From positions 16,877-80,876 of the forward strand of contig JADHYX010000050.1 of the NCBI GenBank assembly GCA_027604685.1: a stretch of 64,000 nucleotides of DNA. The letters run 5' to 3'. Below, in pieces: positions 48,936 to 61,559 of this stretch. The stretch is from Lobulomyces angularis (Eukaryota > Chytridiomycota > Chytridiomycetes > Lobulomycetales > Lobulomycetaceae). The position numbers and the translations under genes were made by a program. Under the pieces are notes generated by a model. That model was not told the origin of the DNA. It did not search any database and was given only the letters and a program-made list of their open reading frames with translations. How positions within the stretch are numbered: position 1 is the first letter of the stretch; each line of letters starts with the position of its first letter.

Positions 48936-50288
48936 ATGAAGGTGGTTATAAAGCCAGAAGCATGTTCTGGTGAGCAGTGTAATTAAACTTAAAACTATTT
49001 ATAAAAAATTTCAGACTTGACATCAGTTGAATTGCTCCATCCTAGATCTAACAGAAAGAGCTTTTTTTTTTTTGATACCAAAAACGAAAATTTATTAATA
49101 TGTCAAAAAAGTGCATCCAGTAATGATTTAAGATCTTGGTTTATAGATGACTCCGTTTGCAAANNNNNNNNNNNNNNNNNNNNNNNNNNNNNNNNNNNTT
49201 TTTTTATTTTTTTTTCTTTTTCCAATCCATTACCGTCAAATTTTGTTTTTGTTTTTTTTACTTAAACAAATTGCACTACTAATTTTACTTTATTTTTGTT
49301 TTTAGATGGTTCAACCATTCTTTTGACCCCATTTGATTTAACTTTCATTTTGTTACCATTGTTAGATATGAAACGAGAGAAGGTTTATTTACAATTTTTT
49401 ATTCAAATTGACTTGAATTTTAATTAGTTTTTTTTAGAATTCCGATTCACTTGGAAAGTTCTTAACCATAGATGATATATTTTTTGATAATATAGAAAAA
49501 AATTTATATTTATTTGCCAAATTAAATAAAGTTAATAAATGTTTATCAAATATTTGTGATATGCAATTAATTGGGGACCAAGCTTTTTTTAGACTAAGTG
49601 ATGAAAAGGTTAAAAACTGGCTTAACTTAAAGGTAAAAAAATTTTTTTAATTTTATCTTTTAATATTTTTTTTGTTTTTTTTTTTTCAGTTTGAAACGGT
49701 TTTAAATAATTACGAAAAATTAAAATTTTTTGAAACTTCTATTCAGCAAGAATCTTGCATGTCTGAAGAAGAAAAAAAAGGTGAATATTTTAAATCAGAC
49801 TTTTTAGATTGGTTTTTTTTTTTTTATTTTTATTTTTTAATTTAACACAACCTCCTAACTTTTCTCTATTATTAAATATTGTTTTATAGAATCAAGAGTA
49901 AAGATAGTAGCAGGTTTAATATCGGACAATTTATCATTGAAGTGGGAGCAATTTTTTTATAACCTGGTTGGGTACGTGTTTTTCAATGATAGATTTTAAT
50001 ATTTTGCAGCGTTAAAGTAACTCTAACAACAGAAAATGATAACAAACCACCATTATCTGAATATACAACCTTATCGAAGGAAGAACCCCCCCAGGTTTAA
50101 AGTTATAATTTAAAATTTTAACATAACTAAAATTTTGGTTTTTTAATATATTTCTTTTAAAGAAAAAGTTGAATTCAGGGAAGGATTCTGTAAAAACCTT
50201 AAAAAAAAAGACTAGTTTAGGCATTTCCAAATTAGAAAAAGCTAGTAAGCGGGGAATGAAAAGTCTAGCTACTTTTTTTAAAAAATAG
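48936..50288 (+). CDS. RNASEH2B: Ribonuclease H2 subunit B (partly hidden by an N gap)
   Basis: Accessory subunit of the trimeric RNase H2 that removes ribonucleotides from DNA and RNA-DNA hybrids. Exons 48936-48969, 49015 to about 49163 (end lost in the gap), 49306-49382, 49438-49632, 49690-49780, 49890-49971, 50010-50094 and 50163-50288. Family landmarks: LLHPRSNRKSFFFF, LRSWFIDDSV, then DGSTILLTPFDLTFILLPLL, FLTIDDIF, CDMQLIGDQAFFRLSDEKVKNWL and GLISDNLSLKWEQF. The C-terminal tail (KKKTSLGISKLEKASKRGMKSLATFFKK) is basic and ends in a motif resembling a PCNA-interacting peptide (SLATFF), as expected for RNASEH2B. The gap lies at the end of exon 2 or in the following intron. Confidence 0.85.
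49164..49198. other. Assembly gap (35 N)
   Basis: N run directly after codon VCK of the RNASEH2B exon 2 and followed by poly-T typical of introns here. It hides the exon 2 donor and possibly a few codons. Confidence 0.95.
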
Positions 50289-50569
50289 TAAAAATTTTGT
50301 ATATACTACATAAAGTAAATACCAAAGAATTTTAATAAAAAAAGATTAAAGCATTAAATGTAATTTTTGGCACTTTTTATTTTTTGAATTAATTAAAATT
50401 TTTTAATGACAAAAAAAAATTCTTTTTATTTTGAAGAGGTTTTTTTTTATAAATAAATATGTATTTGTATTTTTTACTAATGAAAACAAAATTCTAAGTG
50501 AAGTCTTGCAAAAAGTCATTCATACTCAGTGGAAGCTTAATTGAATTTTATTGGAAAAAGTAGAAAATG

Positions 50570-52609
50570 TTAAGGCTCATGGTCGTTAAAAAATCTTTCA
50601 GTGTTCCTTAAATTATTTTCATAGCTTTCTGACCTACGCTTACCTTCCAAGTATCTTATCGATTCATCATAAGATCTAGGAATTACTCGCTGTAATGCAA
50701 TATCATCATCTAACTTAAATCTGAACCAAAAAATGTTTGTATTGTCGACTTGATCCTTATTAAAAAAAAAAAAATAAAGAATAAAATATATATTTTTTTT
50801 TAAGTTTTTTAATTTACCTGGTAGTCTTTTGTTGGATTAATTACATCTGCTTTGACTTTTACCTGAAAAGAATTCGTCTCCATGTCAGTGTACACAATTT
50901 GGCTGGTTAAGCTTAAAAATGATCCAATTGGAACAGGTTTTTTAAAAACAATATCGTCAAGACTGGAGTTACCGAGCAATATTTTTAAAAAATAAAAGGT
51001 TTTTAAGTGTATATTACAAAAACTTTTTTTACCTGGTAAAATTGGGCCTAGTTTTAGCAAAGATTGTACTAGTGGTAAATGCTAATTCATAGGCAACTCT
51101 CATTAAATAACCACCAAAAATATTTCCATGGATATTACGATGTTGTGGCATACAAATTAATAGGTTTTGTTTAATTGTGTCCTTCATCCAAACAACTTCA
51201 GCGGGTTTGGGGATGTGATAAGATGGATCTAAATATTGTCTATATTCCAGGTAAAGTTCGTGCAATAATGTCATTTCCTAAAACATACAAATAATATATT
51301 AAATTATAAACCAATTTTAACATACCTCATATGTTGGTGGTTTTTTTTCAAAGGAAGTTAACGTTTGAACTTGTTTTCTCGATTTCTGTTCTGCGCCTAA
51401 TTTAAATAACCTTCTTTCCTCTTTAAAAAAAAAAAAAAAAGTTGCATTGCTGTGAAAAATATTTTATGATCTACCATCAGTTTCGAGACTAAGTTGATTT
51501 ACCTGCACAGACTTTCCATCTACCGGATTCCTTGCAACCATTGTAAATTTGGCACTATTATAAAACAAAAAAAAATTGCAATGAAACAAAATTAAAAAAA
51601 TCACTTAAAATTCAAAAAGAAAATAAAAAAAAAAGTAATTTACGATAATAGCACATTTTCACGATCTTTTCCTCTATGAATCCAAGGAAATTGCTTTTCA
51701 TTTGAAACTTTTTTTTCCATCACAGCTGCGTAACCCTCTGGGACAATTTCCATAAAAATTGATATTTCCATTGAAGATCTGCCTACATAACTAACAAAAC
51801 CACAAATTTTAATATCTTCCGTGGTTGGTATGTTTCTGAGTAAATCTATTCTGTCAAGACTAGCTAAATTAAGTCAAGTATTTTTACTAGTAATTAGAAA
51901 AACGGTTTTATATATTGCTTACCGGTAACAATTGTTAATGGCGGTGTGTCATCCCTTAAATCATCACAATGAGCATAAGCTACGCTACCTGCCATAGCGT
52001 CTAAGTCTTCCTATTAGATTTATTAAAAAAAAAAAAAAAAGTTTGATAAGTAAATTTATCAACTAGTAAAAAACCAAAATTTTTCCAAATCTTATATGCC
52101 CATAAACATTAATATATTCTTCCAATAACCCGGGATCACTTTTAAAAGCCAAATACTCCTCTGTATAACTTTAACGTTGGTTAATAACATTTTTTAACAT
52201 TTTTTTTGCACATTTTATTTTTATTTTTTTATTTATTTTCTACCTATCTTTCATTTTTTTTTTCAACACTTCAATACCTAAAGAAATAATAAAATGATAA
52301 TAAAAAAAAAAAAAAGGAAGTAAATCAGTGAAACGTTAACAAATGTAAAAAACAAACAATTTTAGCTTATATTATTTATTTAATTTAAAAAAACCGACCT
52401 TCAATTATTGGTTGGCCAGATTTTAAAGCTTTTTGTTTAATAATGAATCTGTTTATCCACATTCTATTAGTAAACTCTGATCTTCCTCGCAACTGAGGTA
52501 CAACTGACCATTTCAGTTGAACCAATTTATTTTTTGCTATTTCCGCTCCATCAGTTGACAATAACTTTACAGATGTATGAAATCTTCTTAGTGAATTTAA
52601 GAATCTCAT
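50570..52609 (-). CDS. ACOT9-type mitochondrial acyl-CoA thioesterase
   Basis: Double-hotdog thioesterase hydrolysing acyl-CoA to free acid and CoA. Ten exons (complement): 52399-52609, 52244-52277, 52075-52168, 51923-52010, 51644-51863, 51475-51554, 51326-51420, 51033-51277, 50818-50962 and 50570-50755; 465 residues. An N-terminal presequence (MRFLNSLRRFHTSVKLL) predicts mitochondrial import. First hotdog: YGHIRFGKILEDLDAMAG and IVTASLDRIDLL, then CGFVSYVGRSSMEI. Second hotdog: ICMPQHRNIHGNIFGGYLMRVAYELA and SLDDIVFKKPVPIGSFL. The paired architecture, order and end (SYDESIRYLEGKRR) match animal ACOT9. All introns are GT-AG and frame-consistent. Confidence 0.93.
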
Positions 52610-52930
52610 ATAGCTTATTTTTTAAAAAAAAAATTTTGTATCAAATCAAATTCCTATAATAATAAACAAAGGCATGCGGCAAATTAAACTTCTAAACACT
52701 ATAAAGATCATTTGTTAAACTATTTCACATACATCGTCTCTATTCGGTAATCCACTTCGCCTAAGTCTTCTTCGCAAGTTAATAAACAACCTACTTATGT
52801 TCTTTATTGTTATCAATTTCAACTCAAGTAACATTTGGAACAAAAATAGTAAAAAGTAGCGTTTTATTACATTAATCTAACTTTTAACTTAAAAAAAGTA
52901 AAAAAAACAAATTGCAAAATTAAGGTTATG
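52610..52930. other. Intergenic region, 321 bp
   Basis: Between the ACOT9-type start and the carbonic anhydrase 3' end, both leftward. A slightly GC-richer patch near 52725-52790 has no ORF or RNA motif that I recognise. Confidence 0.45.
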
Positions 52931-54041
52931 TCACTCTCCTGTAACGTTATTAGTGACACCTCTTCCATGTGGATTTTGAGTGTATCTTGAATTCTATTAA
53001 AAAATATGTATAAAAAATAATTAGTGGGATTTTTAAGGCTATAAAATGCTACCATCGGCATTGACTTCCAAAATCCGGCTAAAATTTCAGAGGAGGCACC
53101 AACTGGTTTTTTCAAAACGTTCCAATTTACACCTTCAGAACATGGCGGGGTGGTTAAGCTGCCTTGATATCTGTAAACTCCATGTTTCTTTGCTAAATAA
53201 TTTAACTGTCCACCAAATTTCTTCAGTTTTAATACAGGAATGTGAGTAGGTTTATTGACTTTAGGTAACTGCAAAGTTATTAGCAAATGAGATATATTTA
53301 ATCATACGTAATTCACGAGTCGATGAAGAAATCCGCGTGAACCATCTACATCAGAAAATTGCATAAAGACACCAAATACAGCTAAAGAACCTTTTTCTGA
53401 CTTGAATACAAAATGTGCTTCTAAAGGATATCCGCTTCCTGTAACTGTATGCTCAGAGGGATCATGAAAATGAAACTGGTGAAGCTTGAACACCTCATTT
53501 GGATTTGACTTATAAACTAAGGTAGTTTTACTATGGTGATTAGCTCCTCCCAATGCAACCTCTACGGTATTTCCAGTATTGTGAAACTCAACATCTGAAA
53601 AAAATAATAAAAATAATAGGTAAATATCATTTTGAGTTATATTATACGTTCATAATCAGTCCAGTGTATTTGAGGTATTTCCTCAGACAATAAGCTATCA
53701 TTTTCAAAATCTAATGGAGACTGAAACTTCCCAACCGCACAAGTTTCATTAAATTTTTTCCAGCTTTCAGGATTGTTTTCACCTTTTTGTTCCATCAAAA
53801 AAAAAAAAAAGAAAAAAAAAATAGTTAATATATTGAACATTTGTTAAGGACAAATACCAGTATAACCAAAAACCAGTCCTCCAGCTCTTCTTTCGAGCCT
53901 AGTGTTTGCATTCAGAAAAGTAGTAGCGAGGCAATTGAAACCTCTGTGGTATATGGGATTGTTGTAAGAAGAAACTAGGGTAAAGAGAGTAACTGCAGCA
54001 AAAAAAAAATAGTTAATATATTTAACAAAATGTTTGGGCAT
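52931..54041 (-). CDS. Secreted alpha-carbonic anhydrase
   Basis: Zinc enzyme interconverting CO2 and bicarbonate. Exons (complement) 53858-54041, 53648-53782, 53308-53594, 53053-53268 and 52931-52993 give 294 residues from the ATG at 54041, chosen because it gives a signal peptide (KYINYFFFAAVTLFTLVSS); an upstream in-frame ATG at 54179 is possible. Active-site landmarks: FGYTG, QSPLDF, zinc ligands H148 and H150 in QFHFHDPSEH and H167 in LEAHFVF, and GSLTTPPCSEGVNW with the substrate-pocket Thr. The last exon, SRYTQNPHGRGVTN, matches the family's C-terminus and shows where the final intron lies, since reading through it would give a wrong frame. Confidence 0.92.
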
Positions 54042-54244
54042 TATCTTTTTGAGTATAAATTTTTTTGTGTCCAAAAACGAAAAAGACTGAATTCTTAAAA
54101 CCCTAGTAAAATAATGCAAAAAAAACATTAAGCTAATAAAATTAATTTTGATAAAGTATTCAAAGGAGATGAAACCCATTTGAAAAACATTGAAACATTA
54201 ATTTTAGTGTTAATAGATTAACTTGTATGCAACTCATTTTGTAA

Positions 54245-54763
54245 ATGGCATTTAACTCCAATGATACCAACAAACTTATTATCACTGAAAAAGATTTTCA
54301 AGTACTTTTTTGTTTACTAAACAACACACACATCAATAAAGAAATAAAGAAGAGAGAATATCTGTTATATGTAGTTTTTTACCTTACATTACCAAATATG
54401 TATTATACAACATTCAGGAAATTAAAAAAATGTTCAACAAATCGCTATCTATGCTTTAAAAATGTTTTGTACAAATTACATATTTAATGTTCAAGAACAT
54501 GTTATTAAAAAGGTTAAATAGTTTACTTCTACATTGATAAAAAAAAATTGAAATGTAGAGGAATTTCTAAAGAGTACATAAAAATTTTACAACAACTAGA
54601 TTACATTTTTGGTAATGAAAATATTGAAATATCAATGTATCATTTAGAGATTGCTAATGAAATAAAAGATTTGTTTCCTACAGACATTCACATTAAAGGA
54701 TTGGCTTACAATATAGTTTGCACGAACAGAAAAATATTTAGAATCTTATTTCAAATTATGTGA
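54245..54763 (+). CDS. Doubtful small gene, product unrecognised
   Basis: Two ORFs, 54245-54487 and 54548-54763, can be joined by a GT-AG intron 54400-54558 into a 119-codon frame. The predicted protein is rich in Lys, Ile, Tyr and Asn with one hydrophobic stretch (YLLYVVFYLTLP). Composition is close to background A/T-rich sequence and I recognise no family. Further open stretches to about 54890 suggest either another exon or a decayed gene. Confidence 0.25.
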
Positions 54764-55288
54764 ATTGACAAAAAACATGATTTAAAATTATTTAACATTA
54801 TTCTTTTGTCAACATCATTAATTCCTAGACATATTATTATTGACACAAAAATAAATGGAAAACAATTAGCAGTAGAAAGCATATTCTAGTTAGTACAAAT
54901 TAAATTCCACCAAACTCTCTAAACATAATGAATTGTTAACCATCAATATCCTTTAATTTAAGTCAAAACGATTTGAAAAATTAGCAACCTTCCTTCTTTT
55001 CTATGAAATGAAACTTGAAAAAGTTTTTTAATTTTAATAATCATATAACTATTTACTTTTGTTCTTAATACAAATTTTTTAAATACGGGTTTCATTTATA
55101 AAAAAAAAAAACTCACTTAATTAAGCGAAATAAGAAAATTAAAAAGTATGGTTGCATATTAAATGTGTAACATTAATCCAAATTTTTTTAATGTCCTATA
55201 ATTTATTTTATTTTTATTTTTTGAATTCGCTTGTTCAGTATTAATTTTTATTTTAATTTTTTTTCTTTTTTTTTTTTTTAACTTTTAT
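54764..55288. other. Intergenic region, 525 bp
   Basis: A/T-rich. The first 130 bp continue a weakly open frame from the doubtful gene; the rest is homopolymer-rich and contains nothing I recognise. Confidence 0.45.
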
Positions 55289-55929
55289 TTAAAATCCTTG
55301 TACTGTAAACCAATCTCTTAAAACTTCCACATAATTTCCTTTAATAACGACATGGTTGGTATTTTCTTTAACTTTTATTCTTTCACCAGGAATAATTGTT
55401 GCTATATCTTTAACTAGTGCCTTTAAAAAATAAAACATTAAAAAGAAAAAAATATGCATATATATATGAAATATTTTAAAGATAATTTCTTTAAAAAAAA
55501 AATTGATATTTAATTATAATTATTGTAAATAATGTTAGTGTACAAACCTCAGTGTTTCCTTCTATCCTCCGTATTATGGTGGTTAACTGAGTTCTACCAT
55601 GCTTATATTCTGAATATATTGGGAGCCAACCACCTTTAGCTGTTCGATGAACCACATATTGAGCTAATGCAATTACAAAAAGTAAAAAAAAAGAAGAAAT
55701 GAAAAAATTAAAAAAAAAAAATCATACAGAAAAATTAAAAAAATACAAAATTTAATACAAAAAAATAAAATGATATACCTTTTGCTAAGTCAACAATTTT
55801 TTTTAAGTCTTTTGTTAAAAGTGGAGGATTTACAACTCTTGGTTTAGCAACTTTTCCAATTACTGATTTAAATCTCACTTGAGTTTTTAATTGCGCCAAA
55901 CATTTTCCTTGAAAAAGGAAGTTATTCAT
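55289..55929 (-). CDS. MRPL49: Mitochondrial large-subunit ribosomal protein mL49 (Img2)
   Basis: Component of the mitochondrial 54S/39S ribosomal subunit. Exons (complement) 55779-55929, 55548-55663 and 55289-55420 give 132 residues. A short presequence-like N-terminus is followed by the Img2 domain: AQYVVHRTAKGGWLPIYSEY, RTQLTTIIRRIEGNTE, then VIKGNYVEVLRDWF with the protein ending in QGF as is typical of the family. Length is normal. Confidence 0.9.
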
Positions 55930-56369
55930 TATTTTATTTTTTTATTTTTTAAGGTATTTTTTTTAATGTCAGAAAAAAAAAAAAAAAAAAAAAAATTTTG
56001 AACTTCATGATTAAATTTACTATACTTCAAACAATTTACAAAATCTTTTTTTAATGCAAAAATATTTCTAATTTTATTATTTTATTTCAAAATTTTACAT
56101 TTTTTTAATTTTTTTTGAAGTTTATCAATTGGAATAAAGTAACTGTGAAAAGTTTGAAAAAAAATAATAAAAATTTCATTGATAAAGGAACTTTTAAAAT
56201 AAAAAATTGGTTTTTTATTAAGTTTTTTTTTTTTTTTTCATAGAACTGAAAATTACATAGAAAAGAAAACCAAAAAAAAAAAGGAAGAAAAATAAAATAT
56301 ATAAAAATAAATATTACCTCTTTTTGGATTAAAATTTTTTTTTGTTTTAACGATTTTAGAAGAAGTAAA
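55930..56369. other. Intergenic region, 440 bp
   Basis: Between the mL49 start and the PhoD-like 3' end, both leftward. Dominated by long A and T runs; no gene or RNA recognised. Confidence 0.5.
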
Positions 56370-59040
56370 TTATGCCAATGGTGGTATAATCAAAGTGTAA
56401 GGAACACATGGCTTGTCTTTATCGGCTGGTTCAACCAAAGTGGTAAAAGTCAGATCTTCACCTAAAAAAAAAAATAATGAAATAAAATTTACAAAAAAAT
56501 TTTACCTTGATGGTTAACGATTGCATAGTTTCTTCTACCAATACAGCAGTCGTTCAAATCATTGCCATTAACTAAAGAATTTAAAACAAACAATATTACA
56601 CATTTTTACCATCCTTTTCAAAAACTTTAACCATTTCTTCTTTGGTATGTAAATTCAAATGATGTACAGAGGTTCCATTACTTGATACTGAAGTTACCAC
56701 AGGACCAGGTGGTGGAATGTCTGATTTAAAAAATAAAAATATAAAATTAGGAAAATAGAAATATGATATTACTGGCAATTGCAGACGAAGTAACTTGATA
56801 CATCAAACGATGATCTAAGGAAGTTGGATCATCAGCATTGAAAAATCTACCAAACAGAGCTAAATGAACATCACCTGTAATTTAAAGAAAGAGTCTGAAT
56901 TTTTTTTCTTCATCTAATATATTAATTACCAGCGACAAGTGTCACCCTAATGCGTCTTCTTTCAGAGAATCGTTGAAAAATTTCTACAAATTGTAACCTT
57001 TCAACATTGTGTGCTTCATGAGTCCAATGATCTTGTAAATCATCAGCTAACTCACTAAATAACAAAATACAATAATTAAAAAAAAAAAAAAAAAAAATAC
57101 GGTAATCCAAATTGATTAATTAAATTTTTGAATAGCCCAGTTTTTCCTAATGATTTTTTTAACCCATCAATTGCTCCTCCCAGAAAAGGTATACTTGCTT
57201 TCACACTGTTGGCGAATTTATTGGTGCTTACTTTAATGGTTCCAAAGGATTTGTTGACTTTTTCCGCAAAGTCTAATCTCGGATGAATAATCGGTACACC
57301 AGTAACAACAACCTTGAAATTGTTAATATAAAAATGTATATTACATACTAAGTGCTTAGTGGTAGCAGGAGTTAATTCTTCTACTTTTTTTTCCAACAAT
57401 GTGTAGCTTTCTGGCGACAAAATTTGATCTAAAGATCTTTCGTTTCTAGCTATTATATACAGAAATACAAAACTTAGCAATGAATTTTAAGTGCCTATAA
57501 TTTTATTAAACCATCTACGGCAATCAAAGTAATTTCCCGTCCAAATTGCCGCACACAAGAATAAGATTTATTTTGATGACCAAAGTATTCATCTTTGGTG
57601 CAAGCTAAATCGTATGTTGTGTGATTTTGAAATAGCAGGTAAAGTTCTACAGCAATTCTTTTACATCCTTGAAAAACATTCGATTGATTTAAAAATTCTG
57701 GATAAGTTCCAAAACCGTCCCATATATCGTGATCATCTACAACAAAATAAAAACAAAAAAATTTCTCAGTTTTTTTTACCTAGCATATTAACTTGAGGAA
57801 TGGTAGCAAAGGCATCTTTATTAAAAACATAAATAAAATAAAATAGAAAAAAAAAAAATTGAACCTCGTATAAACATTTCAGCCCAGGATTGTGTGTATA
57901 AGTTTAAAAAAAAAAAGGAAACTTCCTTTTCTAATTGATCTGACCAGGGATGATCATGCTTATTTTGCTTTCCTTTGATTGCCAACCATTCTTGAATTGA
58001 TTGTAATTCGAACCAGAATGGATCAGCGTAAACTAAAATGAAAAAAATTAAAAAAATTTTTCATTATACTTTTATGAAAAAAAAAAAAAAAAAAAAAAAT
58101 CTTCAAATCTGTAAACCTTGATCACCGCCTCCAACAATAACATGAAATGGATTAGCTGCATGCTTTTCCATTCTAAAAATACATTATAAAAATGGTTAAA
58201 AAAAAAATGAAACTTTACAAATCCTTCCATAATGGAGTAACTCCACCAATTTTTAATTTATCTTCAGGAGTAACATCTTGAGATAAACCGTTACAGGAGT
58301 AAAATGCCCAATTCCAATATTTATCTTCCTTTCCGGCAACATGAAAAATAAAAGTCTTTTCAACCTCTCCATTGATATAATATGAATATTGTATAGTCTC
58401 GTTTCCTTTTCCGTAAGGTAATTTTAAATCAAATCTATTTTTTTTTTTATTTTTTTTTTAATTTAAAAAAATTTTAAAATTTTTGTGAAAAGTCAAAAAA
58501 AAAAAAAAAAAAATTTTATAGATGTAATAATAATAATAATTTAAAAATGTAATTTTTTTTTAATAAAAGTAAAATATAAATTACTAGAAAAAAAATAAAA
58601 AATAAAAATACCTCCAAAAATGAACGTCCTTTAAAGTCGGTGATGAATGATCTAAATGAAATCCTTTTACATGCAAAAAAAATTCAGTATTTCCTATAAG
58701 ATTAACCGTCAAAATGGGAGGAACACTAGATTCAGTAACGATCAAGATGCTTCCCTCCCAGTGTTCTATTAATCCATTTCCTGAATATTTTAGGTATGGT
58801 CCATGATAATTTACTCTTTCCGGAAATTCAGTTATTTTAGTTTGACGATCAAAGAAATTATCTTTGATAACAAATAAGGAATATTAAATTTTATAGTGTT
58901 AATGTTGCAAAAGATAATAAAAAATAAAATAAAAAATAAAATAAAACATTAAAAAAAAAATTACCAGTAGATCCAGTTGAATTTATAACAGTTTGAGCAG
59001 CATCGTTGATTCCTTGTTTTATTTTCTCTATAATCGACAT
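56370..59040 (-). CDS. PhoD-like metallophosphatase
   Basis: Metal-dependent phosphatase or phosphodiesterase of the PhoD-like family found in fungi. Fourteen exons (complement): 58965-59040, 58612-58861, 58219-58434, 58117-58172, 57865-58032, 57780-57815, 57512-57736, 57349-57449, 57101-57312, 56930-57054, 56773-56874, 56610-56720, 56506-56571 and 56370-56461; 611 residues. A beta-rich N-terminal domain precedes the catalytic domain. Metal-binding motifs are in order: VGGGDQVYADPFW, LDDHDIWDGFG (D268-D271), and AGDVHLALFG (D490, H492). No signal peptide or membrane helix, so probably cytosolic. Exon 5 contains an 11-T coding homopolymer (FFF), a possible sequencing risk, but the frame is consistent. 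Confidence 0.9.
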
Positions 59041-59516
59041 ATTATCCTAATTTTTTTTTCTTTTTAAAATTTTTTTTTGGACATTTTTTTTTTTTTAATT
59101 CCAACTATTTTTTAATCACCAAATTTCTGATCAAAAAAATGGAAGGTAAAGAAGTCAAAATTTTTTTATTTCTGGGTAGATGAAACAACTCTATGTAAGA
59201 AAAGTTAACAAAAAGAAAGTTAAGATGGAACTGTAGTTTATCTACTCTTAAAAAAAAACCTTTTTGTAACTTTTAAAAAGATTCACTTACGTACAAAGGT
59301 AACCCACCAATTTTTTTTTTTTTTGATTGATGTGATATATTTCTAGCAAAATTGTATCCAGTTTTACTAAAAATATTAATTTAATTTTTTTGTAAACAAA
59401 ACTGTATCTTAAAAATTTCGACTTCTATTTTAATTGTAAACAAATAATCTAATTGACTACATAAAACTAGCTTTAAATTAAACATGTTAACAACTTTTGT
59501 TAAAATATTATTTTTG
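59041..59516. other. Intergenic region, 476 bp
   Basis: Between the PhoD-like start and the 3' end of the next leftward gene. A/T-rich, nothing recognised beyond the presumed promoter. Confidence 0.45.
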
Positions 59517-61282
59517 TTACTCTTTTTTGTAATCTTTTTTATTCAAAGGTAAAAAGAGAACCTTGTTCCATCTATCCAACGTATCTTTGTTTATAACTTC
59601 ATTCCAGTACGCACTATTGTTTGAAAGAAAGTCTTTATAGTCATTTGGGTTAAAATTTTCTAAAATGGTTTTTAAATGTGTAAAATTGTTATACTGCAGT
59701 GGAAAAAATCTTCCCAGATCTTTGCTGTAGTATTCAATGTACTCAAACCAATTTTCTGTTTTGTTATTTAAACTTTCTTGTTCTGGTAGGTTTGCTAAAA
59801 AAAATCCATTGGTATCTATTAAAGTTTTTAAAAAATTTGTTGTGGGTATAACCGTTAGAACTTTGTACTTTATATTTTCATATAACTTCATTTCTGAAGG
59901 TTGGTATGGTATGTCAATCAAAGCTAAGTTGTAAAAAAATTTATTATTAGTTAAAAAAAAAAAATTTTACCGCTATATTGTGCCAAAGTTTTAGGTCCGC
60001 CATAATGATGTGACAACTTCTTAAATTTTATATCTTCTGCTGTTAAATGCTTTTCTAATTCTGGAAGCATTGAATGGTCATAAATAACGGGAAAGGCTTT
60101 ATCAGCATTGGAAACTTTTTCAGGATTTATTAACGTTTGACCTAACGGTCTGATTAGGTATGGCGGAGGAACATCTTTCTCTTTTAGTTTAATTCTCATG
60201 TATCGATGTTCCCATGGATTATTCTTTTAAAAAATATTATTTTTTAGAGAATTATATTTTTAAAAAAAAAAAAAAAATTTGATTTGTATTTTTTAAGATT
60301 TTACCTGAATCCAGATAATTCTATCAGGAAGTTTTCTGTATAATCTCCTAATTAATTCGTAATATCTTAAAAAAAAAAATTGATTAAATAATTAAAAAGT
60401 ATCTATATATATATATTCTGTTTTTGAGTACAAGTTATTTTCTACTTCAGAATAATCCCACCAAGTCCAGTCAAATCTATTTGTTGAAAACATAATTAAT
60501 CTTTCAATTTTGCAAGAATCTTTTTTTTTTTTTTTCATTTTTTTTAATATTATTTTATTGTTTTTATTTATTTATTTTATTTAGTTTCTTACCAGGATCT
60601 TTATCTAATCTCTTCAATAAAAATCTTCCATCAGGGTTGGTATCTCCTAAAAAAAGATAAGAGGCAATTTAATAAAAATAAAAATATAAACTTTTTTTTA
60701 TTTTTTTATTTTCTTATTCATTTTATAAAATGATAAATTTTTACCTACAACAACAATATCATATTCGCAAAAAAAATCAGATAAACCAAAACTGTTCAGT
60801 TCTTCAGCTCTAGCATCACTCTGTCCAAACTTTCCATTATTTAATGCATACAAACTAAAAAAAAAATTATTAAAAAAAAAAAAAAAAAAAATTGTTAAGA
60901 ATAATAAACAAAATTTTTGTAGGTTTTGTTTAAAGCTATTTTTTTTTTTTTTCGTTTTTTAATTATTCTTATTTTTTTTGAAAAGCGTTGTAAAATTTTT
61001 TTTTCACCTTGGATTCAACTCAAGATAATTAAAGTCAAGTTTTTCAGCAACAGTTTTAAAATCAAAACTAAGACCTTGATGTGTGTTTAAAAAAGCAATT
61101 TTTTTTTGTGTTTTGTCCTTCGCGTTTAAATTATAGTTTACTAAGTCTTGAAATTTTTCTTTCATTAAATTAATCGCTTCTTTTTTTTCTTCTTCGGGTT
61201 TGAAGAGGTGGGTCAACGTCAAGTAGAGTAGGATAAATAGCATAGTTATTATGAGGATTTGTTTTTTCTGAAAGTTTGGCAT
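59517..61282 (-). CDS. Type II membrane protein, glycosyltransferase-like appearance
   Basis: Not assigned to a family. Exons (complement) 61008-61282, 60745-60854, 60593-60646, 60432-60519, 60305-60365, 59971-60223 and 59517-59923 give 415 residues. A short basic N-terminus and one hydrophobic helix (about residues 8-27, ILIITMLFILLYLTLTHLF) predict a Golgi/ER type II topology. The luminal part has IVVVGDTNPDGRFLLKRL, MFSTNRFDWTWWDYSE, RIIWIQNNPWEHRYM, and a C-terminal segment with DIPYQPSEMKLYENI. The topology, the NRFDW and NNPWE-type motifs and the beta/alpha alternation are reminiscent of fungal glycosyltransferases, but no catalytic motif is certain. Confidence 0.7.
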
Positions 61283-61559
61283 CGTAGAAAACTGGTTTAA
61301 AATAAATAAAAAAAAAAAAATTTAAGATTTTTTTAATGGAAGTATTATTGATAAATAGTTTTTATTTTTTTTTTATATTCTAAATGTAAAAAAATTAAAA
61401 TTATCATAAAAAAAAAAAAATAATAACATTAAAATGCATAAATTTTGAAGAAAAAAAAAAAAAAATTGAAAAAAACAATTGAAAACAATTATTCAAAGTA
61501 TATAAAAAAATAAAAAATATTTTTTATCTACGATATGGATTTATTTTAATTTTTGACTT

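Noticed and set aside
53046..53249. Rightward ORF antisense to carbonic anhydrase
   Set aside because: Antisense of exon 4, which carries the conserved TTPPCSEG segment.
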